Shown: positions 1-9,178, counted from the stretch's first letter. The stretch: 64,000 nt of DNA from Candidatus Thorarchaeota archaeon (GCA_029855935.1 JAGSHN010000027.1:1-64000), one strand, 5' to 3'. Program-made: numbers and translations. Notes: a model not told the origin generated them from the sequence alone.

Positions 1-468
1 GATGAGCTGTGTTTCCATTCCGTAGGGCTCGGCCAAGCGTTTCATCTCACGCTCAATCTCGTCGAACGGCGGCTGAATCAGGTCAATCTTGTTTCCGACG
101 AGAATGAACCGGCCGCCATCTCCGTCTCTGAGACGCAGGCTGCTGTTCTCCTCTATTGCAGGAAGCCAATAGCCAAAGACGGCATCGAGTGTCGACATCC
201 GGGTGACATCAAAGAAGAGAAGTCCGAGCTTGGCACCACGGATCATCGTCTTCAAGGTCTCAATGAACCGGAGTTGTCCGCCAAAGTCCCAGATTGATAG
301 CGTGACCGATCGACCGTCACCGAGCGTGACTTTCTTTGTGTCAAAACTTGCGCCCACTGTAGTCCTCAACTTTGCTGGGTCGGGAAAGGTGCCTGTCGTC
401 CAGCGGCTTGTGAATGACGTTTTCCCGCACTCAGTTTCTCCCAGTACGACTGCCTTGAGTATAGCCAT
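1..468 (-). CDS. Ras/Arf-like small GTPase, C-terminus beyond window
   Basis: Reading the minus strand from the ATG at 468 gives an open frame of 156 codons that runs off the left edge, so the C-terminus is missing. All main GTPase motifs are present: a P-loop GETECGKTS near residues 9-17, a switch I threonine in TTVGASF, the G3 motif WDFGGQ, and the G4 motif NKID. The DxGGQ form of G3 resembles Arf/Rag/MglA-type small GTPases. Such proteins bind and hydrolyse GTP and act as molecular switches on membranes; they are greatly expanded in Asgard archaea. It is the last visible gene of a minus-strand operon that also encodes two polytopic membrane proteins and a longin-like protein, which suggests they are its partners. 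No lipidation signal is visible in this portion. The family call is firm; the subfamily is uncertain. Confidence 0.93.
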   Translation of the reverse strand, partial: MAILKAVVLGETECGKTSFTSRWTTGTFPDPAKLRTTVGASFDTKKVTLGDGRSVTLSIWDFGGQLRFIETLKTMIRGAKLGLLFFDVTRMSTLDAVFGYWLPAIEENSSLRLRDGDGGRFILVGNKIDLIQPPFDEIEREMKRLAEPYGMETQLI

Positions 469-524
469 CGTCCTGTCGCTCCGTTCTCGCCAGGCTGGTG
501 TAAGATGCCCATCGCCTTTTTACT

Positions 525-1865
525 CTAGCTAGTACGACTTCGTAGACGATGACGGAGTGTCGGGCTGCTCAACAACAGGGAGATGGAAACCCCCACGAAC
601 AGGAACAACGTAATCGGTACGGGGATGACAAATGAGAGCATCACCGCGAACACGAGCAACACAATCGACAGCATGAACCAAGCAAAGTATCCTGCAGCGG
701 TCCGTGCTCCAAGCCTGTACAGACGTCGAACGGTGTACGCATAGGCTACAATCCCCACAACGAGCATCCCGGCGGGCGCCCAGAGGAGCGATTCGAGTGT
801 CCAGCGTCCTGCAGATGCGAAGTCGTGCGCAAGAACGCTGACGACCGTCACAAACACCAAGAAGACGCGACGAGCAAGCGAGACGTATCTCTTCGTTATG
901 GTCGCAATTGCTGCGACGACGAAGGCACCGATGGTGCCGTTTCCAAGCACCCACTCCAGCCACTGAATGTCAAGAAGTACTAAGTTCGGGTAGCTGAAGG
1001 CCCACTCGACTATGTGCAGAGTAACGAGAAGAGAGGCCGCTACAAGTGACGCCGTGATATAGCTTGGCACGGAGGCCTTCGTAGTGGTGGCCTGCTGTGC
1101 GAAGAAGTCAAGGGAGAAGAGACTTGCAAACACGGGTAACGTTGCGATCACAACGAAGGCCAGACGGAAGTAGTCCGCGTCAAGTGCAAGCGCCAAGGCA
1201 ATCGGAGCCACGTTCATCACAGCATAGAATACCGTGTACAGACTCGCAATGAGTCGCCACGGACGAGTCACAGAGGCCAGCAGCGCTGCGGAGAGGGCTG
1301 CGGGAACAAAGACGTAGGGCATCAGCTGCAGATTCGTGATAAGCTGTCCGGTCAGTATCAGGGTCCACACTATCAGGAAAGACCCCTCGATGCCGAGAAG
1401 ACTCGCTGCAAAGGGACTCGGCGAGGAGTAGAGAATCCACACCGTGAGGAGAAGGGTGAGCGTGAAGAGCACGGCGAGGGACAGGACCATCAGCTCGTAG
1501 GTAGTGGTAGGGTCGAGAACTATTGGCACGATCACCGCGAGGCCAATGAGTACCGTTGTCCCGGCGTACCCAAGACGATGTATGACGCTAGAGTCAGTAG
1601 CGATGTGAATGACTGCATTGATGAGGAAGACCATGTAGAAGGTGATTGGCAGACGCTGTGCGGTCAGATCGGGCCAGAACACGCCCACAAGGACTATCAC
1701 CCCAATCGTGACCGTAGCGGCACCAAAGAAGGCGAGAGCTCGTACTGTACTGGACGACAGGCCGTGTCTCACGCCAGCGACTGCTCGCACATAGATGCCC
1801 AGAGCCAGCACAAGCAGAACAAGCGACATCACCGAACCAAACTGGAGAACTGTGTAGTAGTCCAT
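525..1865 (-). CDS. Polytopic membrane protein, paralogue of upstream neighbour
   Basis: A 446-residue protein made almost entirely of hydrophobic helices, about twelve by eye, with short loops and no soluble domain. It belongs to no family I recognise. It is clearly paralogous to the next gene upstream (1872-3284). Both begin MDY, both carry an SPSPF motif in a mid-protein loop, an RPxRLI segment, and an LDFF-x-x-x-A-x-x-TKA loop, and they have similar length and helix spacing. The ATG at 1865 lies 6 bases after the stop of the paralogue and has a GGAG about 11 bases upstream, so the two are probably co-transcribed and translationally linked. It is followed 56 bases later by a small GTPase. 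A role as a transporter-like or scaffold membrane partner of the GTPase is inference only. Confidence 0.85.
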   Translation of the reverse strand: MDYYTVLQFGSVMSLVLLVLALGIYVRAVAGVRHGLSSSTVRALAFFGAATVTIGVIVLVGVFWPDLTAQRLPITFYMVFLINAVIHIATDSSVIHRLGYAGTTVLIGLAVIVPIVLDPTTTYELMVLSLAVLFTLTLLLTVWILYSSPSPFAASLLGIEGSFLIVWTLILTGQLITNLQLMPYVFVPAALSAALLASVTRPWRLIASLYTVFYAVMNVAPIALALALDADYFRLAFVVIATLPVFASLFSLDFFAQQATTTKASVPSYITASLVAASLLVTLHIVEWAFSYPNLVLLDIQWLEWVLGNGTIGAFVVAAIATITKRYVSLARRVFLVFVTVVSVLAHDFASAGRWTLESLLWAPAGMLVVGIVAYAYTVRRLYRLGARTAAGYFAWFMLSIVLLVFAVMLSFVIPVPITLFLFVGVSISLLLSSPTLRHRLRSRTS

Positions 1866-1871
1866 TCTCTC

Positions 1872-3284
1872 TCACGCTCCACGGCTCCTGACCATTGGCC
1901 TGAAACTCCGCTTCAGAGTACCATACGCCTCGGATGGAACGCTCTTCAGTAGGATCAGCCCCGTTAGTACCCATATGATGATATTCACAATCAGTTGAGA
2001 CCTGTCAGAGTACAGAACAACTCCCGAAGCAAGTAGGGCACTGACTGTAAAGGCGAGCAGTCGCTTCGCGGCAGTATCGCGTCCTAGCCGCCTCAGGTCA
2101 ATCATTATCTTTGACATCAGGCCGACCGCTATCACAATGAAGACGATGAGAGGCAGATACAGAAGCTCTAGCTCGTAGCGTCCCGCATTGATCCACGGAA
2201 AGCCGAGTACGATGAGTACTGAGCTGAACACCAGCAAACTGTCAATCCCCCACTCTATTGCCCAGCCACTGTAGGTGGCTGTCAGTGCAGCCAGCATGAA
2301 CGACGACACTGCTACAAGACCCAGTAGCCAGTCGGTGTACACTATGTAGGGGTCCCAGACGCCGTGGATGACGGACAACAGCAGTGTTCCCGCATCTTCT
2401 CCAGACAGGTGGAGCCCCTCAGCAGCGTAAGCCCAGTTCACAAAGTGCGAAACACCAATGAGCAACATAGACGTGGTTGTCAGGGCAAGGAACTTTGGCG
2501 TGCGCGCTTTGGTCTCCGCAGCCTCCTTGGAGAAGAAGTCCAGTGGGAGAACCCACAACAAGGACACAATCATCGACGGAACTACAAATGAGTAGATCGC
2601 AAAGTCATTCGAGAGCATAGACGCAATCACTATTGGAAGCCCTGATCCCAAGGTGATAGAGACCATCGCAAGGTCCAAGATGAGCCTCCTGGGCCGCCCA
2701 ACCGAGGCCAGCGTCGGTGCCATTATTGACACTATCAGCAGAGCAATCGGAGAGTACTGAGGAAACCGAGTGAGTGGTCCCGCAGCCACTATCGACCCAT
2801 AGGCGAAGTTTGCCAAAGAAACTGCAAAGATGGATATTGAGAAGGGAGATGGTGAAACCAGCATCACTTCGAGGGAGACGAGCAGAAGAATCCCAGCAAC
2901 GAGAATTGCCACATAGAACATGAGCCTGAATGCTAGGCCCGTTACAAGGAGCGTGACGATAGTGGCAGTGAGAAAGAACGCCGACAGAATGTAGACAACC
3001 CAGAGCCAAAGCCTGCGCTCAATGTATGCAGTGGCTGCCGATGAGCCCAGAGTCACCAAAGCGATGGCGTAGAGCGTCTTAGTCCATTCAAAGGAGTACA
3101 ACGTTGCAAGGGAAGTCAGCGCTGCAAAAATCAGAGAGAGGGCATAAAGAATGAGCGCCTTCCTTGTCGTTGCCGAGATTGATGAGCCAATCTGTTTCAG
3201 TGTCGCCGCAAATATGACGATGCCCAGAATCGATATCACGATGCCAGCATATGCCGTGAGCAGCAAGACGAGCGCATAGTCCAT
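1872..3284 (-). CDS. Polytopic membrane protein, first of a tandem pair
   Basis: A 470-residue integral membrane protein with about twelve hydrophobic segments distributed evenly over its length. No signal peptide, catalytic motif or soluble domain is visible and I do not recognise a family. The start is well supported: the ATG at 3284 is preceded by AGGAGG at 7-8 bases spacing, one of the best ribosome-binding sites in the window. It shares the MDY start, the SPSPF loop, an RPxRLI segment and the LDFF/TKA loop with the following gene, so the pair arose by tandem duplication. The gene follows the longin-like gene by 12 bases. The unknown pair sits in one operon with a small GTPase, which suggests a membrane complex regulated by it (inference). 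Confidence 0.85.
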   Translation of the reverse strand: MDYALVLLLTAYAGIVISILGIVIFAATLKQIGSSISATTRKALILYALSLIFAALTSLATLYSFEWTKTLYAIALVTLGSSAATAYIERRLWLWVVYILSAFFLTATIVTLLVTGLAFRLMFYVAILVAGILLLVSLEVMLVSPSPFSISIFAVSLANFAYGSIVAAGPLTRFPQYSPIALLIVSIMAPTLASVGRPRRLILDLAMVSITLGSGLPIVIASMLSNDFAIYSFVVPSMIVSLLWVLPLDFFSKEAAETKARTPKFLALTTTSMLLIGVSHFVNWAYAAEGLHLSGEDAGTLLLSVIHGVWDPYIVYTDWLLGLVAVSSFMLAALTATYSGWAIEWGIDSLLVFSSVLIVLGFPWINAGRYELELLYLPLIVFIVIAVGLMSKIMIDLRRLGRDTAAKRLLAFTVSALLASGVVLYSDRSQLIVNIIIWVLTGLILLKSVPSEAYGTLKRSFRPMVRSRGA

Positions 3285-3296
3285 CAGAAGGTCCTC

Positions 3297-3677
3297 CTAT
3301 CTCCAGAGATCGCCAATCTCTTTACCTCTTCGCCTAAGAGCGCTCTCAACCTCCGATGAGAGCTCCGCATCAGAAGCACTTGGATTCTTCATCACCGCCT
3401 TGAGAGCGTCCTCGACCTCCCGCTCACCATCACCCTCGGAGATGAACACTATGTCATCCACCACGCAGTATCCGATGACACCCCGGTCCGATTTCATAAA
3501 GCTGGGAGTCAGATTGGACATCCCTGAGCCGGTTCCTGAGAGTGCTGCAGAGACCAGCTGAACGATGCCAGTGAGAAGGGCAAGGCGCTGTTCGTCTTCC
3601 TCCCTGTCGGGATATATTATTGCGGACTGCATTGTGTCCATATGAACGCGTACTACAAGTCGAACTGTCAAAGTCAC
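3297..3677 (-). CDS. Small longin/roadblock-like protein (inferred fold)
   Basis: A 126-residue soluble protein. The start is a GTG at 3677 that overlaps the stop of the upstream gene in a GTGA junction, implying translational coupling. The predicted order of elements is two strands (VRLVVRVH, QSAIIYP), a helix (residues about 28-46), three strands (LTPSFMKSD, GVIGYCVVDD, IVFISEG) and C-terminal helices. This matches the alpha/beta layout of longin-type domains, which serve as regulators or platforms for small GTPases, and an Arf-like GTPase lies in the same operon. There is no sequence motif that proves the assignment, so the fold is inference from element order and context. The C-terminal 30 residues are charged and helical. 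A roadblock/LC7 or unrelated fold remains possible. Confidence 0.7.
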   Translation of the reverse strand: MTLTVRLVVRVHMDTMQSAIIYPDREEDEQRLALLTGIVQLVSAALSGTGSGMSNLTPSFMKSDRGVIGYCVVDDIVFISEGDGEREVEDALKAVMKNPSASDAELSSEVESALRRRGKEIGDLWR

Positions 3678-3949
3678 TCACCACCAAACGCTCTTGAAAC
3701 CCAGTCGAGTCCGGACACGGGCTTGCTCTCCTCCTCCTTTCTGAGCGGAACGACAACATCCCTGATGCCAAGTCCGTTGGGCGTGTTGTAGAGAGTCACA
3801 AGAAGCTCGTGCCCCTGCTTGCACCGGACTATGATTGTGGGGGAGCGCCCGGTGCTTGTGATCTTGGTCTTGATCTCGGCCTCCTCCTCCCCAGTCATCT
3901 CTATCTCAGCGGGACTCCTGCATTCCGGGCACGAGAACACTATCTTCAT
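3674..3949 (-). CDS. Small zinc-ribbon-like protein
   Basis: A 91-residue protein starting at the ATG at 3949 (MKIVFSCPECRS). A CPEC pair at residues 7-10 and a later C-x3-H in VRCKQGHE form a plausible four-ligand zinc site; the rest is a strand-rich domain (TIIVRC, ELLVTLY, IRDVVVPL). A longer reading exists upstream, but the TATA element at 3984-3992 lies close to this ATG and would exclude the extension. It is the first gene of the five-gene operon that ends in the small GTPase and overlaps the next gene by 4 bases. No family recognised. Metal binding is inferred from the Cys/His pattern, and the function is unknown. Confidence 0.78.
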   Translation of the reverse strand: MKIVFSCPECRSPAEIEMTGEEEAEIKTKITSTGRSPTIIVRCKQGHELLVTLYNTPNGLGIRDVVVPLRKEEESKPVSGLDWVSRAFGGE

Positions 3950-3983
3950 CGATGCATCCCTTCGATGCTCGCTCGTGAACAAT

Positions 3984-3992
3984 ACTTTAAGC
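3984..3992 (-). promoter_or_regulatory. TATA box of the GTPase operon
   Basis: On the minus strand GCTTAAAGT lies with its centre near 3988, about 39 bases before the ATG at 3949. Transcription would start near 3961, giving a leader of about 12 bases. The same GCTTAAA core precedes other genes in this window. Confidence 0.6.
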
Positions 3993-4072
3993 TTCTGTGG
4001 ATGGACACCACACCGCAACAACGGCTCTGAGAGAGGAGAGCAGATTGTCCAGTCCGTCCACGACAGCCGCCG

Positions 4073-4948
4073 TCATCCGGATGGCCACGAGGGACGCATA
4101 GAGACCCACGGCTCGTCCAGATCACCCGCCATCACACCCACTGGCAGGTATGGAGTATCGAACCCTATGCCGACGTCTCCTTGAGAGTCCACCATTATCA
4201 GTCCGGCCTCCCCCGTCGTGCGATCCCTGAGCACCCTCATTATGTTATGTGTGGCATCCCTCACCGTTGAGCCCTCTTCAACGTAGTGAACGGCCATCCT
4301 CGCCATTGTTATGCGCAGTATCTGTTCACCACGACCAGTGCAGCACGCTGCAGCAACCTCGTTAGCGTAGACGCCAGCGCCCACTATGGGAGTGTCTCCG
4401 ACACGTCCTGGCAGTTTCCCAGTCCAGCCGCTCGTGGAAGCAGCACTTGCAAGACGGCCGTACAGATCCACAGCAACAGCGCCGACCGTATCGCAGCCCT
4501 CAGCCAAGGGAGTCATCCCTGTGACACCGGGAGCGACCTCCTCACGGTAGCCCTCTCTGACCATCTTCTCATACAGTCTGATTGCGCCATCGGCGACGAA
4601 CTGCATGTTCGGCGTTCGCTCAAGCACGTATCTGGCGAGGGAGATCGGATGCGTGATGCCGCGTACCGCCATCACGGCACCGCTCTCAAGACGGTTTCCG
4701 TCCATGATGATTGCATCAAGCTCGACGAACCCCTCTGCGTTTGGAGCGGCGCCCCTCCCCGCGGTGAACAGACCGGAGTCCTCCATTACCCAGACCGCTG
4801 CCTCGACGGCCTCGAGCGCCGTGCCGCGCTCAAGCATCACCGCATAGCCCTTTGATGAAGCCCGCCTCACTGCCTCAAGGATTGCCGGATGATCAGACTC
4901 CTTGAAGGATGTTGCCCCGCCGTGAACGACTATGACCGGACGCCTCAT
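4073..4948 (-). CDS. Isoaspartyl peptidase / plant-type L-asparaginase (Ntn hydrolase)
   Basis: A 291-residue protein of the asparaginase-2 / isoaspartyl-dipeptidase family, which hydrolyses beta-aspartyl peptides and/or asparagine after autocleavage into two subunits. It starts with the family signature IVVHGGA near the N-terminus, has GRGAAPN and ELDAIIMDG in the first half, and then CDTVGAVAVD. The threonine of that last motif is the expected N-terminal nucleophile released by self-cleavage. SGWTGKLPGRVGDTPIVGAGVYAN is the usual segment after it (key residues G-W-T, GR-GD-PI-GAG). I chose the ATG at 4948 rather than the in-frame ATG at 5002. The upstream residues do not fit the family, and the likely TATA box at 5016-5024 would place the transcript start downstream of 5002. 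It appears monocistronic. Confidence 0.92.
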   Translation of the reverse strand: MRRPVIVVHGGATSFKESDHPAILEAVRRASSKGYAVMLERGTALEAVEAAVWVMEDSGLFTAGRGAAPNAEGFVELDAIIMDGNRLESGAVMAVRGITHPISLARYVLERTPNMQFVADGAIRLYEKMVREGYREEVAPGVTGMTPLAEGCDTVGAVAVDLYGRLASAASTSGWTGKLPGRVGDTPIVGAGVYANEVAAACCTGRGEQILRITMARMAVHYVEEGSTVRDATHNIMRVLRDRTTGEAGLIMVDSQGDVGIGFDTPYLPVGVMAGDLDEPWVSMRPSWPSG

Positions 4949-5015
4949 TTCGGGCACAAGTCGCAGCCACGTTCCAACAAGAAAAAAGTATCGAGAGAGC
5001 ATTGTGGTCGCTGTC

Positions 5016-5024
5016 GCTCTTAAG
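5016..5024 (-). promoter_or_regulatory. Probable TATA box of the asparaginase gene
   Basis: Minus-strand GCTTAAGAG centred near 5020 predicts transcription from about 4993 and a leader of about 45 bases to the ATG at 4948. The match to the local GCTTAAA consensus is good but not exact. Confidence 0.45.
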
Positions 5025-5399
5025 CTCCACGCGCCCGGCTGACCACAGCCCCAGAGGACTGCAGGGCATTTGCAATTCTAGACAGTATTGTAGCAACGTG
5101 CCACCAGTGGAGGCTATCATCCCATCACCGTACCAATGGTCAGACAACAAGACACCACACCTGAACGGGGAACCAGTCCGCATGGCCCCTGATCTTCTGC
5201 CCTCCCCCTCCTCTGTTGGTTGCGGTCCTGGTCCCCCAAACGGCGGCCACAATACTGGCGGGTCACGTCCACTCGCCTTGCTCCTTTTCGTGTGGCCGCC
5301 GGACCAGCGACTGTGAGCAGAGCGTGCGAGAGAGAGTGCCAGGTCGCCGGACATTGACCGAGGTCAGCGCTGAGAAGCGTGCGAGTCGGTCACGGTGTC
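5025..5399. other. Intergenic stretch, no gene seen
   Basis: Between the 3' end of the ABC ATPase gene and the asparaginase promoter I see no credible coding region, tRNA or strong hairpin. A 10-base direct repeat AGCGTGCGAG occurs at 5321-5330 and 5376-5385. The open frames crossing this stretch have low-complexity, implausible translations. Confidence 0.6.
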
Positions 5400-6284
5400 T
5401 CAGAAGCCCATCCGATGGAGCTCTCTACGAAGGAACTCTCTCGTCGTCACGAGCTCATTCCACCTTGCCGCAAACTTCTCGGGCTCAATCTCCTGACGCC
5501 TATACTTTAGCTCCAGCTCTTGGAGTTCGAGATCGGTCTCCGTTATGCGATCGCGCAGCATCTGGGCCATCAGTGCCGCGGTCTTCTCCTCGGTGTCCGT
5601 CGGCCGCTGCACAGAGACAATCCGGCCGTCCAGAATCCTGTAGATGCGGTCGGTCTGACGCGCAATGGCGGGGTCGTGCGTCACGATAATGACCGTCTTC
5701 CCCATCTCCTTGTTGACCCTGTGAAGAAACTCGACAACCCTTGCCCCGGTCTCCGTATCGAGATCGCCCGTGGGTTCGTCACAGATGAGGATTGGCGGGT
5801 CGTTTGCGAGCGCCGCTGCAATCGCCACACGCTGCTTCTCGCCACCAGACAGTTCGTCAGGCTTGTGATTCATCCGGTCTTGGAGGCCCACGGTCTCGAG
5901 AAGTATCTCTGCTCGTTTCCTCCGCTCGGACTGAGGAGCATTGACAGCAAGCATCGGGAGCTCGACATTCTCGAACGCGGTGAGCGTGGGAATGAGGTTG
6001 AGAGTCTGGAATATGTGACCAACAATCCTCTGACGTAAGTAGCCAAGCTGAGCAGGCGTGGCTGCAGTGATCTCTCTTCCCGCCACCCACACTTGTCCTG
6101 CTGTCGCTGATGTCAGGCCCCCAATGATGTTGAGCAGAGTCGTCTTGCCAGAGCCTGACGGGCCCACAATGGCAATCATCTCGCCCTGTTCGATGCTCAT
6201 CGAGAGCCCTCTCAAGGCCTGAATCTCCACCTTGCCAATACGATAGACCTTCACCAAGTCTTTCGTCTCTATGTAACTGACCAT
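5400..6284 (-). CDS. ABC transporter ATPase, LolD/MacB type, with C-terminal helical extension
   Basis: A 294-residue ATP-binding subunit. Visible motifs in order are Walker [10 protein letters not shown] (residues about 39-47), the signature LSGGEKQR, Walker [13 protein letters not shown] and the switch histidine in VTHD. Sequence style and the partner permease place it in the MacB/LolD/FtsE class, which powers mechanotransmission or extrusion rather than classic import. The core ends near residue 230. The remaining roughly 60 residues form a charged helical extension (rich in E, L, R, Q) that standard LolD proteins of about 230 residues lack. It follows the permease gene by 10 bases and is the last gene of the cluster. 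Located on the cytoplasmic face of the membrane; the substrate is unknown. Confidence 0.93.
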   Translation of the reverse strand: MVSYIETKDLVKVYRIGKVEIQALRGLSMSIEQGEMIAIVGPSGSGKTTLLNIIGGLTSATAGQVWVAGREITAATPAQLGYLRQRIVGHIFQTLNLIPTLTAFENVELPMLAVNAPQSERRKRAEILLETVGLQDRMNHKPDELSGGEKQRVAIAAALANDPPILICDEPTGDLDTETGARVVEFLHRVNKEMGKTVIIVTHDPAIARQTDRIYRILDGRIVSVQRPTDTEEKTAALMAQMLRDRITETDLELQELELKYRRQEIEPEKFAARWNELVTTREFLRRELHRMGF

Positions 6285-6294
6285 CCCTTCTCAC

Positions 6295-9066
6295 CTACTC
6301 CCTGAGCACGCTGATCTTCTCCTCTGTCAAGCGCGAGGCCAGTAGCACTGGTATCAGTGCCGCAATGACCACGATCATGACAATCGCAAACATCTCTAGA
6401 CCCACAAGGAGGTCGAGGACGATACGGGGGCGGACCAGCTGCATTGCGTTCTGACTCTGGTTGGCAATCTCGCCGAAGAGCTGTACGAGCCCGGTCCCGA
6501 GCCCCAACAACAATGAGAAGACCACCATGACCAGTACTTCACCGAACAGTACCTTCAGCACTTGCCTGCGCTCGAAACCTCTGACACCAAGGAGAGTCAC
6601 CTCGTACTCCTTCTCCTTCAGTGTCAGCCCCACAACCAGAACCGTACCGACTACGGCAAGAACAAGTGCAAAGAGTATGCCCACCCACCGCGTACGAACA
6701 CCAGCCATCTGAAAGTCATTCTCCTGCAATTCCTGTATCTCTGAGGTCATCGAGTGGGTCTCCACATAGTCTGGAAACATCGATGCAAGCTGTTGCTCAA
6801 TCTCGGTGCCGTTGAGGTCGGGTGCTGTCTTGACCAGCAGATGAGGCTGGCAGGAGGACAACAGTCCTGCCGACTCAAGAAAGTCGGTCGGCACGAACGA
6901 CGGGTACAGTCCCGCAAGGGCGAACTGGCCCACGAACTCCTCGAGAGGACTCGCATAGCCAACGAGCTCCACAATCTCAAGCCTGTAGGCGTCGCCCAGA
7001 GCTCTGATCGTGATGAAGTTCCCCACCCGGAGGTCGAGCTCACGTGCCACGGATATCGAGAGCATCACCTTTGACCCAGTGAAATTGTCAAGCGCGGACA
7101 TCGGATTCCCACTGACGAACCAGCCATTCTCGTAGAACGCCGTTTTGGCCCACTCGGTGGCATTGATACCGCGTACCTCCAATGGACCCATCGTGGTGCT
7201 CAGCGAAATACGGTACTCAACTGTCACCGAGACGACTCCGTCTAGGGTCCGTGTAGCCTCAACGACAGGGGTCATATTGTAGCCGGCCGGAAACACCACG
7301 GAGACATCAGAACCCACGGAGTACTGCATATTGCGGAGCGTCCAGTCGGCCTCAGAGTACAGGCTGCCGACACTGTAGACCCCGTACGCCACAATCAGCG
7401 ACAGGACAAAGACCAGGGCCGCGTTTCTGACGGGGTTCCTCCGTACGTTCCGCGTGGCAAGCCGTCCAAAGGCGCCAAAGAATCGTCTCGCAGCACTGAC
7501 TATCGCCGCCTGAAACTTCTGCGACCCACGAAGCAGTATCTTGGTCAGCCCGTACAGGAACAGAATTGGCCCCACAAATCCGAGAAATACGTCGACAGGT
7601 GTCCATATGGCAACGACAATGTACAGTATCAGATTGACTCCGCGGGCAAGGGCCAGCACTGACAATATGTTGATCCCAAGTGCCCACATGATGATCTTGT
7701 ACGTACCAAGTAGCAGGGCGATTGTGGGCAGCAGTCGCCTATACTGACGACGCTCCTCGATGTAGACGTACTGCTTCAGCGCATCAAGAGGTTCCAAACT
7801 GGCCGCGCGATCCGCTGGTCCACGCACCGACCACACCGCAAGTATCATTGTGAAGATAACTATGACCACAGCATCCATCGGGGTACTGGCAATGACGGGC
7901 ATCAGCGACTCAAGACCGGATCCTGCGATGGCGCATCCCATTCCCGCAGCCAGCACAACGCTCAGGGCGCCGGTGCTGATGCCGATTATCGCGGCCTCCA
8001 TCAACAACATCCCGCGAATTCTCTTCGGGCTGAAGCCCTTCGTCTGCAGCAGACCGAACTCCCGTCTCCGCAGGTTGTAGCTGACATCACTGAGCATCGT
8101 TGACGAGTACCAGCTCATGAATATCACAGGCACGGCCATCGCGACGAAGCTCAAGACGATCAACGAACCTATTGCTGACAGAACCGTCAGCAAAGGCGTG
8201 ATGATGCTGGTGACCCGCGTGTTGTACTCAGCGGTGCGGTCTTCAATCTTCGCAACTGCCTGTTCGACGTTGCTGAGTGATCCTGAGAGATCGTATGGGT
8301 TGATGAGCGTATCACGGTCCAATCTACAGAGAAAGGCAGTCTGAACCGCCATCAGCACCACATCGTCGTGGTTCTCGTACCACTTGAGAAGTGGTGCTAT
8401 CGTCTTCTCCCAGTCTACGAGAAGTACGTTGTAGACCCGCTGATTCTGTTGCCGCTGTCGACCCCCACTCAGCTGCTCAAACACCGAGATACTTGAGGGA
8501 TTGAAGAGACGGGCAGTGTTCTCCGAGACGTCGACAAAGCCAGCGACCGTGAGATTGACGAACACGTGACCCACGAAGGGAGGACCTGACAGAAGAAGAG
8601 GGATGTCAACAGTGAGGACCTCCCCGATGGACAGGAGAGAGGCGTTTACTGAAGAGGCCACCACGTACGTCTCATTCGCGGCCAGTGCTGCCGACCCGTT
8701 GATGTGGTGAAGAGACGACATCACGGACGAGTTATCGAACATCCCTACCACAGTGAACGATTGCCCGAGTGTCGCATTATGGGTATAGGTCATACCACCG
8801 TACCTGTCTGCGATCTCCACCTCCGGTAGAGAGTTCAGTACGCTCTGCACCTCGGACAATTCCGAACGCGTCCAGGTGACGTTGTTGGCCACTACGTGGA
8901 CGTCATAGTCAATCTCGCTCAGCGCCGTGGAGACAGCATCAGACGTGAGAACATCCGCAGACATCAGCATGCTCCCAAAGAAGGTCCCTGCAACCAGCAC
9001 ACCGATTACAAGCGCCAGTGTCAGCCTATAGCCACGAGCAACTCTCTTGAGAGCATACTTGAACAT
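6295..9066 (-). CDS. ABC transporter permease with two FtsX modules
   Basis: A 923-residue membrane protein with an N-terminal helix (about residues 14-38), a large extracytoplasmic region (about 40-285), three to four helices near 290-430, a second extracytoplasmic region (about 580-780), and C-terminal helices near 790-915. This is the duplicated FtsX/MacB-permease layout seen in LolE-like proteins. The extracellular parts contain several N-x-S/T sites, in keeping with an exposed archaeal surface. I take the ATG at 9066 as start because a GGAG lies 8 bases before it; a GTG at 9075 is the alternative. It works with the ATPase encoded 10 bases downstream. Substrate unknown; export or surface remodelling is inference from the family. 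Confidence 0.92.
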   Translation of the reverse strand: MFKYALKRVARGYRLTLALVIGVLVAGTFFGSMLMSADVLTSDAVSTALSEIDYDVHVVANNVTWTRSELSEVQSVLNSLPEVEIADRYGGMTYTHNATLGQSFTVVGMFDNSSVMSSLHHINGSAALAANETYVVASSVNASLLSIGEVLTVDIPLLLSGPPFVGHVFVNLTVAGFVDVSENTARLFNPSSISVFEQLSGGRQRQQNQRVYNVLLVDWEKTIAPLLKWYENHDDVVLMAVQTAFLCRLDRDTLINPYDLSGSLSNVEQAVAKIEDRTAEYNTRVTSIITPLLTVLSAIGSLIVLSFVAMAVPVIFMSWYSSTMLSDVSYNLRRREFGLLQTKGFSPKRIRGMLLMEAAIIGISTGALSVVLAAGMGCAIAGSGLESLMPVIASTPMDAVVIVIFTMILAVWSVRGPADRAASLEPLDALKQYVYIEERRQYRRLLPTIALLLGTYKIIMWALGINILSVLALARGVNLILYIVVAIWTPVDVFLGFVGPILFLYGLTKILLRGSQKFQAAIVSAARRFFGAFGRLATRNVRRNPVRNAALVFVLSLIVAYGVYSVGSLYSEADWTLRNMQYSVGSDVSVVFPAGYNMTPVVEATRTLDGVVSVTVEYRISLSTTMGPLEVRGINATEWAKTAFYENGWFVSGNPMSALDNFTGSKVMLSISVARELDLRVGNFITIRALGDAYRLEIVELVGYASPLEEFVGQFALAGLYPSFVPTDFLESAGLLSSCQPHLLVKTAPDLNGTEIEQQLASMFPDYVETHSMTSEIQELQENDFQMAGVRTRWVGILFALVLAVVGTVLVVGLTLKEKEYEVTLLGVRGFERRQVLKVLFGEVLVMVVFSLLLGLGTGLVQLFGEIANQSQNAMQLVRPRIVLDLLVGLEMFAIVMIVVIAALIPVLLASRLTEEKISVLRE

Positions 9067-9100
9067 CAACCACACTCCAGCACCTTTCCGCCCAAAACCT

Positions 9101-9110
9101 CGTTAAAAGG
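9101..9110 (-). promoter_or_regulatory. Probable TATA box of the ABC permease gene
   Basis: Minus-strand CCTTTTAACG centred near 9106 would start transcription near 9079, a few bases before the permease start. The permease and ATPase may therefore have their own promoter besides read-through from the gene at 9179-9694. Confidence 0.45.
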
Positions 9111-9178
9111 CCACTGTACAAGGCATCTAGACGATTGATGCTGTACCATGCAACACGACTCTACCAGCGACCCTTCTA

